A stretch of DNA of 35,436 nucleotides from Collinsella aerofaciens (GCA_008668235.1 RQCP01000026.1:1-35436), one strand, 5' to 3'; counted from the stretch's first letter, positions 22,648 through 31,570 are shown. Notes: a model not told the origin generated them from the sequence alone. Numbers and translations are program-made.

Positions 22648-24387
22648 CTACAGCTCGTACTTGTACACGCGGTAGATGTACTTTTCGGCTTCCATCTCAA
22701 AGGTAGCGATGGGTAGACCATACCGATCGTACTCGGTAAAGGTCTTTGCCTGGCCCGATGCCACGAGCATGCTGTTCGAATTGCCGACGCGCTGCGCACT
22801 GCTCACATAGCCCGAAAACGGCACGGCGATCTGGTCCTCAAGTTCGTAGGTGCGCGCCGTCTCGTCCACTGTAAAGATGCGCCCAAACGAATGCGTGCCC
22901 TTGTTGTAGTCGGTCACCACCGCGGAGCCCAGCTGGCCCCAGTCGAACTTGGGATAGCTTTCGGCCGCACCAAAGTTGTTGTCGTACAGCAGCACCTGGT
23001 AGCGATTGGTCGTTGCCGTATCGGAACTCGGCAGATACGTCACGCTGTGCTGGCCCGCGTTGAGCGAAAAATCGCCCTGAGCCTGCAGCAGCTTGTCCTC
23101 AAAGCCCGAGCCGGCCCAAAAATCGGGCGAGCCCATGAGCCAATCGACCGTGGGTGTGCCGTAGATATCGGCGAGCTTGATGACCGTCGAGGTCTCGCGC
23201 GAGCTGAGCAGGACGGTACTGTCGCCGAGCCACTGGATCGTGTTGATATGGATCCAATCCAGGTCGCCGTCCGAGGCCACCTTGGCGCTCGCTTTGAGAT
23301 CGGGGAAGATGTCGCCCAGGTCTACAACGAGAGAAACGGCGCCCGTCGCTATGTCGATCTTGATGATGAGGTCCTCGACATTAACGCGCTCGCCCTTGTC
23401 CTTTTTAGCGGCTGCGCGGTCGACGTCCAAGTCGGCCTCGGAGCCGACGTGGCTCGCCAGCACCAACAGGTTACCGTTGTCATCGAAAGCGTAATCGTGG
23501 TGCAGTTCGTAGTCGCCCGCGCTCCAGACGTTCACCACCTGGCCGATGGCGTTGATCTGGGCCATCTTGGTCGTCGAGACGCTCATGATCATGCTGCCGT
23601 CGCCCGGGAACAGCAGGCGATGGCTGCGGTAGCCGATGATCGGCACCTCGCCGCGAATCTGACCCGCATTGTCGTAGAGGTACATAAAGTCGAGCTTGGA
23701 CGAGTCGTTGCCCAAGATGGTAAAGAGGCCATCGGCAAGCGGCGTATTGGACTCCCCCGCCGTGACGGCGAGGTGTTTCTCTTCCTCGCCCTTGAGCGCC
23801 GGCGTCTTGACGGTGAATTTCGAGGTACGGCTCGTGCCGTCCTGCGCGATGCAGGTTAGGGTTACCGTGTTTTTGTGGTTGGGAATGAGACCGATGACCT
23901 TGAACTCGTGCTCCGTCGCCGACGTATCGTCGCCGCGAGGCGTACGGGAAAAGGCCGCCACTTTGGGGGAATCAGCGAATTTCTTACGGCCGGCGACCTC
24001 GTAGGTGACGGTTACGGGGTCCGTCGTTGCAAAACGCACGTAGCAACTCAGGGTGTCGGTGCCAAAGGGATCGGCTTTGATAAACGGGGCAGTTTCGTCG
24101 TAGTCGCCTGCAGCGTATTCGGCATCGAGCTGTTCTTTGATGGCAGCCTGTTTCTCGACGTTGTAGGTCGCGATGATCTGATTGTGGACTTTCTTCTGTT
24201 CGTCGGTGAGTCCGTCGTCCGCGTTGGACATATCGTTCGCATCGGCTCCGGCAGCGGAGCAGCCTGCAAGTCCCGCGCTCGCCAGCGCCAACGCGCCCGC
24301 CGCCGTGCCCGCAAGGGCAGCACGGCGCGTGAGCGGCCAGCCGCCTTCGTTACTCGATCCCATGTCGTCACCATCGAAGAGTTCCAT
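22648..24387 (-). CDS. Aryl-sulfate sulfotransferase, Tat-type lipoprotein
   Basis: 579 residues. The N terminus has a twin-arginine stretch (LTRRAALAG, R21-R22), a hydrophobic segment and a lipobox LAGC with C43, so it should be exported folded and lipid-anchored outside. The mature part has an N-terminal beta domain (70-170) and a beta-propeller of arylsulfotransferase type. Conserved histidines are in YELHHDYAFD, DWIHINTIQW and GQHSVTYL; by analogy with E. coli AssT the last could be the sulfo-accepting histidine. The enzyme moves sulfate between phenols without PAPS. Start ATG 24387 has AAGGA ten bases upstream; 24405 and 24435 are weaker. No disulfide oxidoreductase neighbour is present. 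Confidence 0.88.
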   Translation of the reverse strand: MELFDGDDMGSSNEGGWPLTRRAALAGTAAGALALASAGLAGCSAAGADANDMSNADDGLTDEQKKVHNQIIATYNVEKQAAIKEQLDAEYAAGDYDETAPFIKADPFGTDTLSCYVRFATTDPVTVTYEVAGRKKFADSPKVAAFSRTPRGDDTSATEHEFKVIGLIPNHKNTVTLTCIAQDGTSRTSKFTVKTPALKGEEEKHLAVTAGESNTPLADGLFTILGNDSSKLDFMYLYDNAGQIRGEVPIIGYRSHRLLFPGDGSMIMSVSTTKMAQINAIGQVVNVWSAGDYELHHDYAFDDNGNLLVLASHVGSEADLDVDRAAAKKDKGERVNVEDLIIKIDIATGAVSLVVDLGDIFPDLKASAKVASDGDLDWIHINTIQWLGDSTVLLSSRETSTVIKLADIYGTPTVDWLMGSPDFWAGSGFEDKLLQAQGDFSLNAGQHSVTYLPSSDTATTNRYQVLLYDNNFGAAESYPKFDWGQLGSAVVTDYNKGTHSFGRIFTVDETARTYELEDQIAVPFSGYVSSAQRVGNSNSMLVASGQAKTFTEYDRYGLPIATFEMEAEKYIYRVYKYEL

Positions 24388-24516
24388 CGCTGCCGTTTCC
24401 TTCATATTCCAGGGCACTTGCCCAACCCTGTCCAATTATGGCTCGCAGCTTAACAAACGTCCCTTAAGGCTAGCTTAGGCTCACGGCAGCCGGAGCCGTT
24501 AGCCGCAAGACGCACA

Positions 24517-24556
24517 GGGGACGCAGGAATACGATGATCCGTTTTCCTCCGTCCCC
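24517..24556. repeat. Imperfect palindrome with GGGGACG arms
   Basis: GGGGACGCAGGAATAC (24517-24532) pairs with GTTTTCCTCCGTCCCC (24541-24556) at 14 of 16 positions around GATGATCC, whose complement GGATCAT follows at 24560. It lies just beyond the stop of the 3-hydroxyacyl-CoA dehydrogenase gene and may be its terminator or a REP-like unit. Confidence 0.55.
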
Positions 24557-24568
24557 GAGGGATCATTT

Positions 24569-25528
24569 TTAGTACTTGAAGAAGCCCTCGCCCGAACTTT
24601 CGCCCAGCTTGCCTTCGTCGAGCATTTGCCTGAGGACGGAGGCCATGGCCTTAAAGTTGTAGGGCATCATCATCTTTTTGAGCAGTGGGCTCACCAGGCC
24701 CGGGACCTTCTGATACTGCATAACGATGTTGTAGGCCGTCTGGATGCCCACCGTGTCGAACACGCGGAACGGGCCCTTAGGCGCGCCGGTGCCGCGCGTC
24801 CATGCGAGGTCGATGCTCTTGGGGTCGCTGATGCCCGAGACATACAGGTCGAGGCCCGAAAGCAGCCACGGCACCAACATGGAGTTGAGCAGGTAGCCGT
24901 TCTTTTCCTTGTTGACGGGAAGCGCCAGCATGCGAATGTTGTTGGCAAAGTCGACGAGCTCGTCAAAATAGCGCTTGTCGGTTTGGCTCTGGGCCATGAC
25001 CTCGGTCATGTTGTTCTTCCAGATGGAGTTGGCAAAGTGCAGCGATAGGTACTTCTCGGGGCGGCCGGTGTACTTGGCAAAGGTACTCGGCAGCAGTGTG
25101 GAGGAGTTGGTCACGACGACGGTCTTTTGCGGCAGAACCGGGGCGAGCTTCTTGTAGAAGTCGATCTTTGCCTGAGTGTCCTCAGCCATAGACTCGATGA
25201 CCAGGTCGGCGTCGGCCACGGCCTTGGCAAGATCGAGCTCCAGCTTGAGTGTGGAGTAGGCACGCTCGACGGCGGAGAGTGCCGCCTCCTTGTCGAAGGG
25301 CTTGCCGCTATCGGCGATACCGGCACACCACTCGCCCGTGCCGTCCGCCATGCCCTCGATAGCAGCGATGTACTCCTCGCGCACGTGGTCGATCTTGGGC
25401 TGGGTGCGGCCGATGCTGCCCTCGCTGCGCAGCCAGATCGTCACATCAAAGCCGCAGTAGGCAGCCTGAAAGGCAATCTGGCTTCCCAATACGCCGCCAC
25501 CGGCAACACAAACGGTCTTGTAGCTCAT
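24569..25528 (-). CDS. 3-hydroxyacyl-CoA dehydrogenase family protein
   Basis: 319 residues. NAD(P)-dependent oxidation or reduction of 3-hydroxyacyl-CoA, as in butyrate formation or beta-oxidation. The Rossmann motif VAGGGVLGSQIAFQAA is at the N terminus; the catalytic serine, histidine, glutamate and asparagine appear as NSSTLLPST, LHFANSIWKNNMTEVM and NGYLLNSM. HFAN stands where many relatives have HFFNP, so substrate may differ. GAGAGGA lies eight bases before the ATG. A 417-bp spacer separates it from the dehydratase/activase upstream, with a terminator in between, so it is probably transcribed on its own. Confidence 0.9.
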   Translation of the reverse strand: MSYKTVCVAGGGVLGSQIAFQAAYCGFDVTIWLRSEGSIGRTQPKIDHVREEYIAAIEGMADGTGEWCAGIADSGKPFDKEAALSAVERAYSTLKLELDLAKAVADADLVIESMAEDTQAKIDFYKKLAPVLPQKTVVVTNSSTLLPSTFAKYTGRPEKYLSLHFANSIWKNNMTEVMAQSQTDKRYFDELVDFANNIRMLALPVNKEKNGYLLNSMLVPWLLSGLDLYVSGISDPKSIDLAWTRGTGAPKGPFRVFDTVGIQTAYNIVMQYQKVPGLVSPLLKKMMMPYNFKAMASVLRQMLDEGKLGESSGEGFFKY

Positions 25529-25882
25529 AAGGACGGTCCTCTCTTACGTAATTCCATAGATGTGTATTTATTCAACCGTAAGGGGACTGCACGCTGGGGA
25601 TGGGTTCTATAAACGGACGGTAATTTGCGGCGAACGGCTACACTTGTTCATTATTTCAAGGCGCCGAGGGCGATTTTTTGTGCCACCGAGACGTCGTTTG
25701 CGGAAGTATGCGGCAAATTCCGGAACCCTTGAGCACACCCCGGTTTTTCGCCAATAAAACCGCAGGTACAGAGATTGGACATATCCGGCGTGCTCGGCCC
25801 ATTCAGATTTTGCCGCATACTTCCGAAATCTAAGTTCGCAAGGGGTAATAGCTGGGGCGTTTACGCAACATATGTCCAGTAA
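25529..25882 (-). other. Long non-coding leader of the dehydrogenase gene with interleaved inverted repeats
   Basis: No gene is supported. The arms CGGAAGTATGCGGCAAA (25701-25717) and their exact complement (25809-25825) enclose a second arm, TGGACATAT (25776-25784), whose complement is at 25870-25878. The two pairs cross, as in a pseudoknot. The rest of the leader (25529-25700) shows no clear structure, and no good promoter was found. Confidence 0.6.
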
Positions 25883-25917
25883 AAACGGGTGGTAGCCGGT
25901 ACGGCTACCACCCGTTT
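25883..25917. terminator. Bidirectional-looking terminator of the dehydratase/activase gene
   Basis: A perfect 15-bp stem (25883-25897 with 25903-25917) with a 5-nt loop, followed on the minus strand by TTTTTAC. It begins 29 bp beyond the stop at 25946. Confidence 0.88.
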
Positions 25918-25945
25918 GCCCCATATCTAGCCCATAGCAGGCCAG

Positions 25946-28900
25946 TTACTTCTTAATGCCGCGTCCCAGGCGCTCAGCGACCGACGCCACGGCACTCTCG
26001 TCGACCGAGCCGCAGCTCACGCAGCCGTCATGGGCACGCATCTGGCCGGTGACCTCGTCCATCGCGAGCGGCGCCACCTTCTCGAGCTTAAAGCCCTTGC
26101 CGGCGCGCATGTTCTCCTTAGCCACGCTGATCATGAGCTTAATACGGTTAAGCTGGTTGACCTCGGACGCGCCGGGGTCGTAGTCCACCGCGACGATATT
26201 ACTCTCGGGGTGCTGGCGGCGCAGCTCCTTGATCACGGCCTTGCCCACCACGTGGTTGGGCAGGCACGCGAAGGGCTGCGTGCAGATGATATTGGGTGCG
26301 CCATGATCGATCAGGTCGAGCATCTCGGCCGTGAGCAGCCAGCCCTCGCCCATGTTGTTGCACACCGAAAGCACCGTGCGGGCCTTGTCGGCCATGGTGC
26401 CGATGCGCTCGGGCGCCTCGAAGCGGCGGGACTTCTCGAGCATCTCCTCCACCGGCGTGCGCATCCAGTCCACGAGCTTGATGAGCGCCTGCATACCAGC
26501 GCGCGTGGTAGCGGAGCTTCCCAACTCGTCCTTCTGCAGCTCGGCGTTGCTCATGGAGTACAGGAAAAAGTCGAGCAGACCCGGCACCACGGCCTCGCAG
26601 CCCTCGCGCTCGATGACATCGACCACGTGGTTGTTGGCTGTGGGGTGGAACTTGACCAAGATCTCGCCGACCACGCCCACGCGCGGCTTGGTGCCCTCGC
26701 CCACGAGCGGCATGGTGTCGAACGCGCGGATGGCCTCGCGGCATAGCTTGGTGTAGTTGTGGCGGTTAAACTTGGGCGCCAGCTTGCGGGCGCGCGCCAT
26801 GTACTCCTCGTAGAGCGCGTTGGCGGCACCGGGCGTGGCCTCGTACGGGCGGCAGCGGTAGAGCATCTGCATCATCACGTCGCCAAAGAACACCGCGTAG
26901 ACTGCCTGCTTAAGCAGCGCCGGCGTAATCTTAAAGCCGGGGTTGTCCTCGCCGAGCGCCACGGCCGAAAGCGAGATCACCGGGATCTCGGGGTGGCCGC
27001 TCTCGCGCAGGGCCTTGCGGATGAGTGCGATGTAGTTGGTGGCACGGCAGCCGCCGCCGGTCTGGCTGATAACCACGGCAGTCTTGGACAGGTCGTACCG
27101 ACCGCTCTCGATGGCCTCCATAATCTGGCCCGTCACCAGGATCGACGGGTAGCAAATGTCGTTGTTCACATAGCGCAGGCCGGCCTCGACGGCGTCGTGA
27201 TCGGTCGAGGGCAGCAGCTCCAAGTTGTAGCCAGCACCGCGGAACACCTCTTTGACCAGGTCAAAGTGGATCGGCGCCATCTGCGGGCACAGGATGGTGT
27301 AGCCCTCCTCGCGCATCTGCTCGGTAAAGGGCACCTTGGGCCACGCGGTCGATGCGCTCTCACGCTGCGCCTCGAACGTGTACTTGCGGCTCGCGAACGC
27401 GGGGGCGTCCGTGGAGGGCGCCACCGGCGCGGCATCGCCCTGCTCGTAGGCCTCGCCCGCGGCCGTGGCCTCGGCCAAGCGCTCGGCCTCCTGGTCCTTG
27501 AGCGCTGCCATGAGCGAGCGGATGCGGATGCGCGCGGCACCCAGGTTGGACACCTCGTCGATCTTGAGCACGGTGTAAATCTTGCCGCTGGCCTCAAGGA
27601 TTTCCTGCACCTGGTCGGTGGTCAGAGCGGCCAGACCGCAGCCGAAAGAGTTGAGCTGGATTAGGTCCAGATCGTTTCGCATCGTCACAAAACGGGCGAC
27701 GGCGTACAGGCGGCTGTGGTACATCCACTGGTCGACGACACGAATCGGACGCTCAGGCTTTACCAGATGCGCGAGCGAATCCTCGGTAAAGACCGCAAAG
27801 CCAAAGCTCGAAATAAGCTCGGGCAGGGCGTGGTTGATCTCGGGGTCGTTATGGTAAGGACGGCCGGCGAGCACAATGCCGTGGCCGCCGTGGTCCTCGA
27901 CCCACTTAAGAGCCTCCTCGCCCATGGTCTGGATGTCCTCGTGGAAACGCGCATCGGCCTCAAAGGCAGCGTTGACGGCGGCATCGACCTCGGAGCGCGT
28001 GATCTTGGGTCCACGCACGCGACCGCGACCGGCTTGCGCATCGGCCACACGGTCGACGGCGAGCACCTGGTACAGACGGCGCTTGAGCTCGGTCTTGTCG
28101 TGATAGGGCACAAACGGGTACAGGAACTCGATGTTCTGCTCGCGGATCTCGTCGATGTTGAGTGCCAACGCCGTGGGGTAGCTCATGACGATGGGGCAGT
28201 TGTAACAGTTGCCGGCGGTCGGATCCTCCTTGCGCTCCCAGCGCACGCACGGCATCCAAATGAAGTCGACATCGCGGTCGATGAGGTTCATCACGTGGCC
28301 GTGGCTCATCTTGGCCGGATAGCACACGCTCTCGGACGGCATGGACTCGATGCCCGCCTGGTAAGTCTTTTTGCTCGACTGGTCGGACAGCTGCACGCTA
28401 AAGCCCAGGCGCGTAAAGAACGCATGCCAGAAGGGGTAGTTCTCGTACATGTTGAGCGCACGGGGGATACCCACGGTACCACGCGGGGCCTCGTCGGGGC
28501 TCAGCACCTCGCGGTTAAAGAGCAGCTCGTTTTTCTTTTTGAAGAGGTTGGGGGCCTCGGTTTTCTGCTTTTTGTGGCCAGCACCCTTCTCGCAGCGGTT
28601 ACCGGTAATGAAGCGCCTGCCGCCGCCAAAATCGTTGACGGTGAGCTGGCAGTTGTTGGAGCAACGGCCGCAGCGGACATGCTTTTGCGTCACGGTGAGG
28701 TGCGCGATGTCCTCGGCAGAAAGGATGGTCGAGGTGCCGTCGGCGCCGGCGCGATCGCGGGCGAGCAGGGCCGCACCGTAGGCACCCATGCAGCCGGCGA
28801 TGTCGGGACGTACGGCATGAACGCCGGTGAGCTGCTCAAACGCGCGCAGCGTGGCGTCGGACATAAAGGTGCCGCCCTGGACGATCACCTGGCTGCCGAT

Positions 28901-30727
28901 CTCCTTGGGATCGCGCAGCTTAATAACCTTGAACAGGTCATTCTTGATGACGGAATAGGACAGGCCGGCCGCGATGTCGCCCACCGTGGCGCCTTCCTTT
29001 TGCGCCTGCTTGACGCGCGAGTTCATAAAGACCGTGCAGCGGCTGCCCAGGTCGACCGGGGCCTTTGCATGGATGCCAGCGTTGGCGAACGCGCGCACGT
29101 CCATGTTCATAGACACGGCGAAACTCTCGATAAAGCTGCCGCAGCCCGACGAGCAAGCCTCGTTGAGCATGATGTGCTCGATAACGCCGTCCTTGACGCG
29201 CAGGCACTTCATGTCCTGGCCGCCAATGTCCAGAATAAACTCGACGCCGGGCAGGAACGCCTTGGCGCCGCGCAGGTGTGCAACGGTCTCGATCTCGCCG
29301 GAATCGGCCTTGAGGGCCTCGATGAGCAGTGCCTCGCCGTAGCCCGTGGTAGTCACGTGGCCGATAGTGCAGCCGGCGGGAATGTGGTTGTAGAAATCGG
29401 CCATGATGACCTTGGCCGTGCCCAGGATGTCGCCGTTGTTGTTGCCGTACCAGGTGTGCAGCAGCTGACCGTCCTCGCCCACGAGCGCGGCCTTCATGGT
29501 GGTGGAGCCGGCGTCGATGCCGATGAACACGCGGCCGGTGTAGCCGTCGAGCTTGCCCTTGGGGACGACTTCCTGGTCGTGGCGGGTCTTGAACTCGGCA
29601 AAGTCCTCGTCGTTGGCAAAGAGCGGATCCAGACGCTCGACCTCGGCACCCTGCGTGTCACCCAGGGCATCGATGGCCTCGATGAGCTGCGGGAACGTGC
29701 TGAGCTTGTTTGACTCGTGTGCCATGGCGGCGCCGCTCGCCACAAACAGGTGGGCGTTTTGGGGCACGATACGGTGCTCCTCGTCCAGGTTGAGCGTGAG
29801 GTAGAAGCGGTGGCGCAGCTCGGAGAGATACTGCAGCGGGCCGCCCAGGAAGGCGACGTTGCCGCGAATGGGACGGCCGCACGCCAGGCCCGAGATGGTC
29901 TGGGTCACGACGGCTTGGAAGATGGAGGCAGCCACGTCTTCGGGGCGGGCGCCCTCGTTGAGCAGCGGCTGCACGTCGGTCTTGGCAAAGACGCCGCAGC
30001 GGCTGGCGATGGGATAGATGGTGGTGGCGTTGGCCGCGAGCTCGTTGAGGCCGCTCGCGTCGGTGTGCAGCAGGGTTGCCATCTGGTCGATGAACGCGCC
30101 CGTGCCGCCGGCGCAGGTGCCGTTCATGCGCTGCTCGATCCCGTTGTCGAAGTAGATGATCTTGGCGTCCTCTCCGCCCAGCTCGATGGCGACATCGGTG
30201 GCCGGGATGAGGGTCTCGACGGCACGCTTGCTGGCGATGACCTCCTGGACAAACTCCAGGTCGAGCCACTGGGACAGCAGCAGGCCGCCCGAGCCGGTAA
30301 TGGCGCAGGTCATCTGGGCCGTCGGCAGCACGGTCGCAGCGCCCTCGAACAGGTCGCGGGCGCAGGCACGGACGTCGGTGTGGTGGCGCTGGTACTTGGC
30401 GTAGACGATCTGGTTGTCGTCGTTGAGCACGGCGAGCTTAACGGTGGTGGAGCCCACGTCGATGCCCAGATGCAGGCTGCCGCGAGCGTTCTCGGGGTTG
30501 AAGATCGCGCCTTCGGGGGCCTGGCCGGCGGCTACGGGCTCAGCGGCGGTGGCGGGCTCGCTAGCGACGGACGTCTCCCCTGCCGCGTTCTTGGCATCGG
30601 CAACTGCCTCGGCAACTTTCTCGGCAGCTGCGGTCGCGGCCTTCTGCGCGGCATCCACCACGGCGGGTGCAGCCTCACGCGCGGCAGCGACCATACGGTC
30701 CTTAATGCCCTCGACGAGTTTGCTCAT
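25946..30727 (-). CDS. Fused 2-hydroxyacyl-CoA dehydratase / activase protein
   Basis: 1593 residues. 1-80: Ala/Glu-rich leader, probably helical. About 84-340: first BcrAD/BadFG ATPase (GIDVGSTTVK, IELGGEDAK, C205 in TCAGGTGAF, C244 in SRCGVFAK). About 400-655: second ATPase (GIDAGSTTMK, LDIGGQDMK, C525 in ACSSGCGSF, C564 in SRCTVFMN). 686-712: four-cysteine cluster (CGRCSNNC ... NRC). About 750-990: DUF2229. About 1145-1540: HgdB-like dehydratase part (CPQMAPIHF, NNDICYPSILVTGQI, SQTGGGCRATNY). A CGSC-type pair (C1569, C1572) ends it. HgdC activators are homodimers bridging one 4Fe-4S cluster with two cysteines each; here both halves keep that pair, so the two may form an internal dimer. 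AGAGGAG overlaps the tetR stop 11 bp upstream. Substrate unknown. Confidence 0.92.
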   Translation of the reverse strand: MSKLVEGIKDRMVAAAREAAPAVVDAAQKAATAAAEKVAEAVADAKNAAGETSVASEPATAAEPVAAGQAPEGAIFNPENARGSLHLGIDVGSTTVKLAVLNDDNQIVYAKYQRHHTDVRACARDLFEGAATVLPTAQMTCAITGSGGLLLSQWLDLEFVQEVIASKRAVETLIPATDVAIELGGEDAKIIYFDNGIEQRMNGTCAGGTGAFIDQMATLLHTDASGLNELAANATTIYPIASRCGVFAKTDVQPLLNEGARPEDVAASIFQAVVTQTISGLACGRPIRGNVAFLGGPLQYLSELRHRFYLTLNLDEEHRIVPQNAHLFVASGAAMAHESNKLSTFPQLIEAIDALGDTQGAEVERLDPLFANDEDFAEFKTRHDQEVVPKGKLDGYTGRVFIGIDAGSTTMKAALVGEDGQLLHTWYGNNNGDILGTAKVIMADFYNHIPAGCTIGHVTTTGYGEALLIEALKADSGEIETVAHLRGAKAFLPGVEFILDIGGQDMKCLRVKDGVIEHIMLNEACSSGCGSFIESFAVSMNMDVRAFANAGIHAKAPVDLGSRCTVFMNSRVKQAQKEGATVGDIAAGLSYSVIKNDLFKVIKLRDPKEIGSQVIVQGGTFMSDATLRAFEQLTGVHAVRPDIAGCMGAYGAALLARDRAGADGTSTILSAEDIAHLTVTQKHVRCGRCSNNCQLTVNDFGGGRRFITGNRCEKGAGHKKQKTEAPNLFKKKNELLFNREVLSPDEAPRGTVGIPRALNMYENYPFWHAFFTRLGFSVQLSDQSSKKTYQAGIESMPSESVCYPAKMSHGHVMNLIDRDVDFIWMPCVRWERKEDPTAGNCYNCPIVMSYPTALALNIDEIREQNIEFLYPFVPYHDKTELKRRLYQVLAVDRVADAQAGRGRVRGPKITRSEVDAAVNAAFEADARFHEDIQTMGEEALKWVEDHGGHGIVLAGRPYHNDPEINHALPELISSFGFAVFTEDSLAHLVKPERPIRVVDQWMYHSRLYAVARFVTMRNDLDLIQLNSFGCGLAALTTDQVQEILEASGKIYTVLKIDEVSNLGAARIRIRSLMAALKDQEAERLAEATAAGEAYEQGDAAPVAPSTDAPAFASRKYTFEAQRESASTAWPKVPFTEQMREEGYTILCPQMAPIHFDLVKEVFRGAGYNLELLPSTDHDAVEAGLRYVNNDICYPSILVTGQIMEAIESGRYDLSKTAVVISQTGGGCRATNYIALIRKALRESGHPEIPVISLSAVALGEDNPGFKITPALLKQAVYAVFFGDVMMQMLYRCRPYEATPGAANALYEEYMARARKLAPKFNRHNYTKLCREAIRAFDTMPLVGEGTKPRVGVVGEILVKFHPTANNHVVDVIEREGCEAVVPGLLDFFLYSMSNAELQKDELGSSATTRAGMQALIKLVDWMRTPVEEMLEKSRRFEAPERIGTMADKARTVLSVCNNMGEGWLLTAEMLDLIDHGAPNIICTQPFACLPNHVVGKAVIKELRRQHPESNIVAVDYDPGASEVNQLNRIKLMISVAKENMRAGKGFKLEKVAPLAMDEVTGQMRAHDGCVSCGSVDESAVASVAERLGRGIKK

Positions 30728-30738
30728 TGTCTCTCCTC

Positions 30739-31449
30739 TTAGTTGTTGGACTCGACGGCTGCGGCGGTGTCGGCCGCGTCCTCGAGCTGCAGGTTCAATA
30801 GCTTCATGCCGTATTCCGGCACGTTGATATCGATGGGTTGGCCATACAGGTCACCAGGGCGCACAAAAGCGAGCACCGTCATAATGCGCGCCATGGCCTC
30901 GGGCGATTCGGTGAGCCCACGCTCAAACCAGCGCTGAATCATGCCGACCTCGGCGCTCACGACGTAGGTAACGTAGTAGTCAAAGAACGTACCCAGCGCC
31001 AGGCCCAAAATGCCCGTCTGCGCACGCGGCACCACAGCCTCACGAGCGGTGTCGATGATCCTTTTAATGAAGGCCTGGTCGCCGCCCGGACCCAGCAGCG
31101 CACCGATTAAGTCGCGGTTGGCCGCAAGATAACGCAGTAGCTCAACCGAACCGGGCGCCGGCTCGAGCTCATCGATGTTGTGATAGAGATCGGGCAGCTG
31201 AGCTGCGGTGATGAGCTCAATGCGCTCACGGATCTCGGCCAGCAAGCCGTCCTCGATTTGATTGATAAAGTCGGGAATATCACGGTAGTGCGAATAGAAC
31301 GTGCGGCGCGTAAGGCCAGCGCGCTCGGTGAGCGACGCGACGTTAATGCGCGAAAGGTCGCCGCTTTCGGCAAGCTCGCCGGCAAGTGCCTGGCGAAGGG
31401 CACGCTGCGAGCGAAGGGACCGGCGATCACATTTCTCGAGCTGGGACAA
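30739..31449 (-). CDS. TetR-family transcriptional regulator
   Basis: 236 residues. The N-terminal helix-turn-helix is clear (INVASLTERAGLTRRTFYSHYRDIPDFI) and is followed by an all-helical ligand domain with a TetR_C-type end (VVSAEVGMIQRWFERGLTESPEAMARIM). The start codon is TTG at 31449 with AAGGAGG four bases upstream. The gene stops 11 bp before the dehydratase/activase start and overlaps its ribosome site, so the two form one unit and this protein probably controls it and itself through the dyads at 31471-31515. The effector could be an acyl-CoA or an amino-acid-derived acid, but nothing in the sequence decides. Confidence 0.92.
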   Translation of the reverse strand: MSQLEKCDRRSLRSQRALRQALAGELAESGDLSRINVASLTERAGLTRRTFYSHYRDIPDFINQIEDGLLAEIRERIELITAAQLPDLYHNIDELEPAPGSVELLRYLAANRDLIGALLGPGGDQAFIKRIIDTAREAVVPRAQTGILGLALGTFFDYYVTYVVSAEVGMIQRWFERGLTESPEAMARIMTVLAFVRPGDLYGQPIDINVPEYGMKLLNLQLEDAADTAAAVESNN

Positions 31450-31470
31450 GCGTCCTCCTTGTTACTCAGC

Positions 31471-31515
31471 CTGTGCGCTATTGCACAGTGCGAGTATTAT
31501 TGCACACCGTGTGCA
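31471..31515 (-). promoter_or_regulatory. Candidate TetR operator and promoter region
   Basis: Two dyads lie just upstream of the tetR gene: CTGTGC-N6-GCACAG (31471-31488) and TGCACAC-C-GTGTGCA (31501-31515). On the minus strand TGTGCAATA occurs twice, once in each. AATAAT near 31493-31498, preceded by TG-C, could be an extended -10. Dyads over a promoter are typical of TetR autoregulation. Confidence 0.5.
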
Positions 31516-31548
31516 TCAACACGTAAAGGCAATATTTTGGATGTGACG

Positions 31549-31564
31549 AAAGGGCAGTCCCTTT
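31549..31564 (-). terminator. Short hairpin after the HAD phosphatase gene
   Basis: AAAGGG-CAGT-CCCTTT, with a weak flanking TGTG/CACA extension, directly follows the stop at 31571 on the minus strand. The stem foot supplies TTT. The sequence resembles a shrunken version of the CCTGTCCC palindromes. Confidence 0.4.
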
Positions 31565-31570
31565 GCCACA

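Noticed and set aside
25529..25880. A known riboswitch class in the dehydrogenase leader
   Set aside because: No conserved core of the classes I could recall was seen; only inverted repeats are visible.
25607..25924. A possible 105-residue protein in the dehydrogenase leader
   Set aside because: The two arms of the inverted repeat give mirrored peptides (FRKYAAKS and FAAYFRKR), it has no ribosome site, and it includes a terminator stem.
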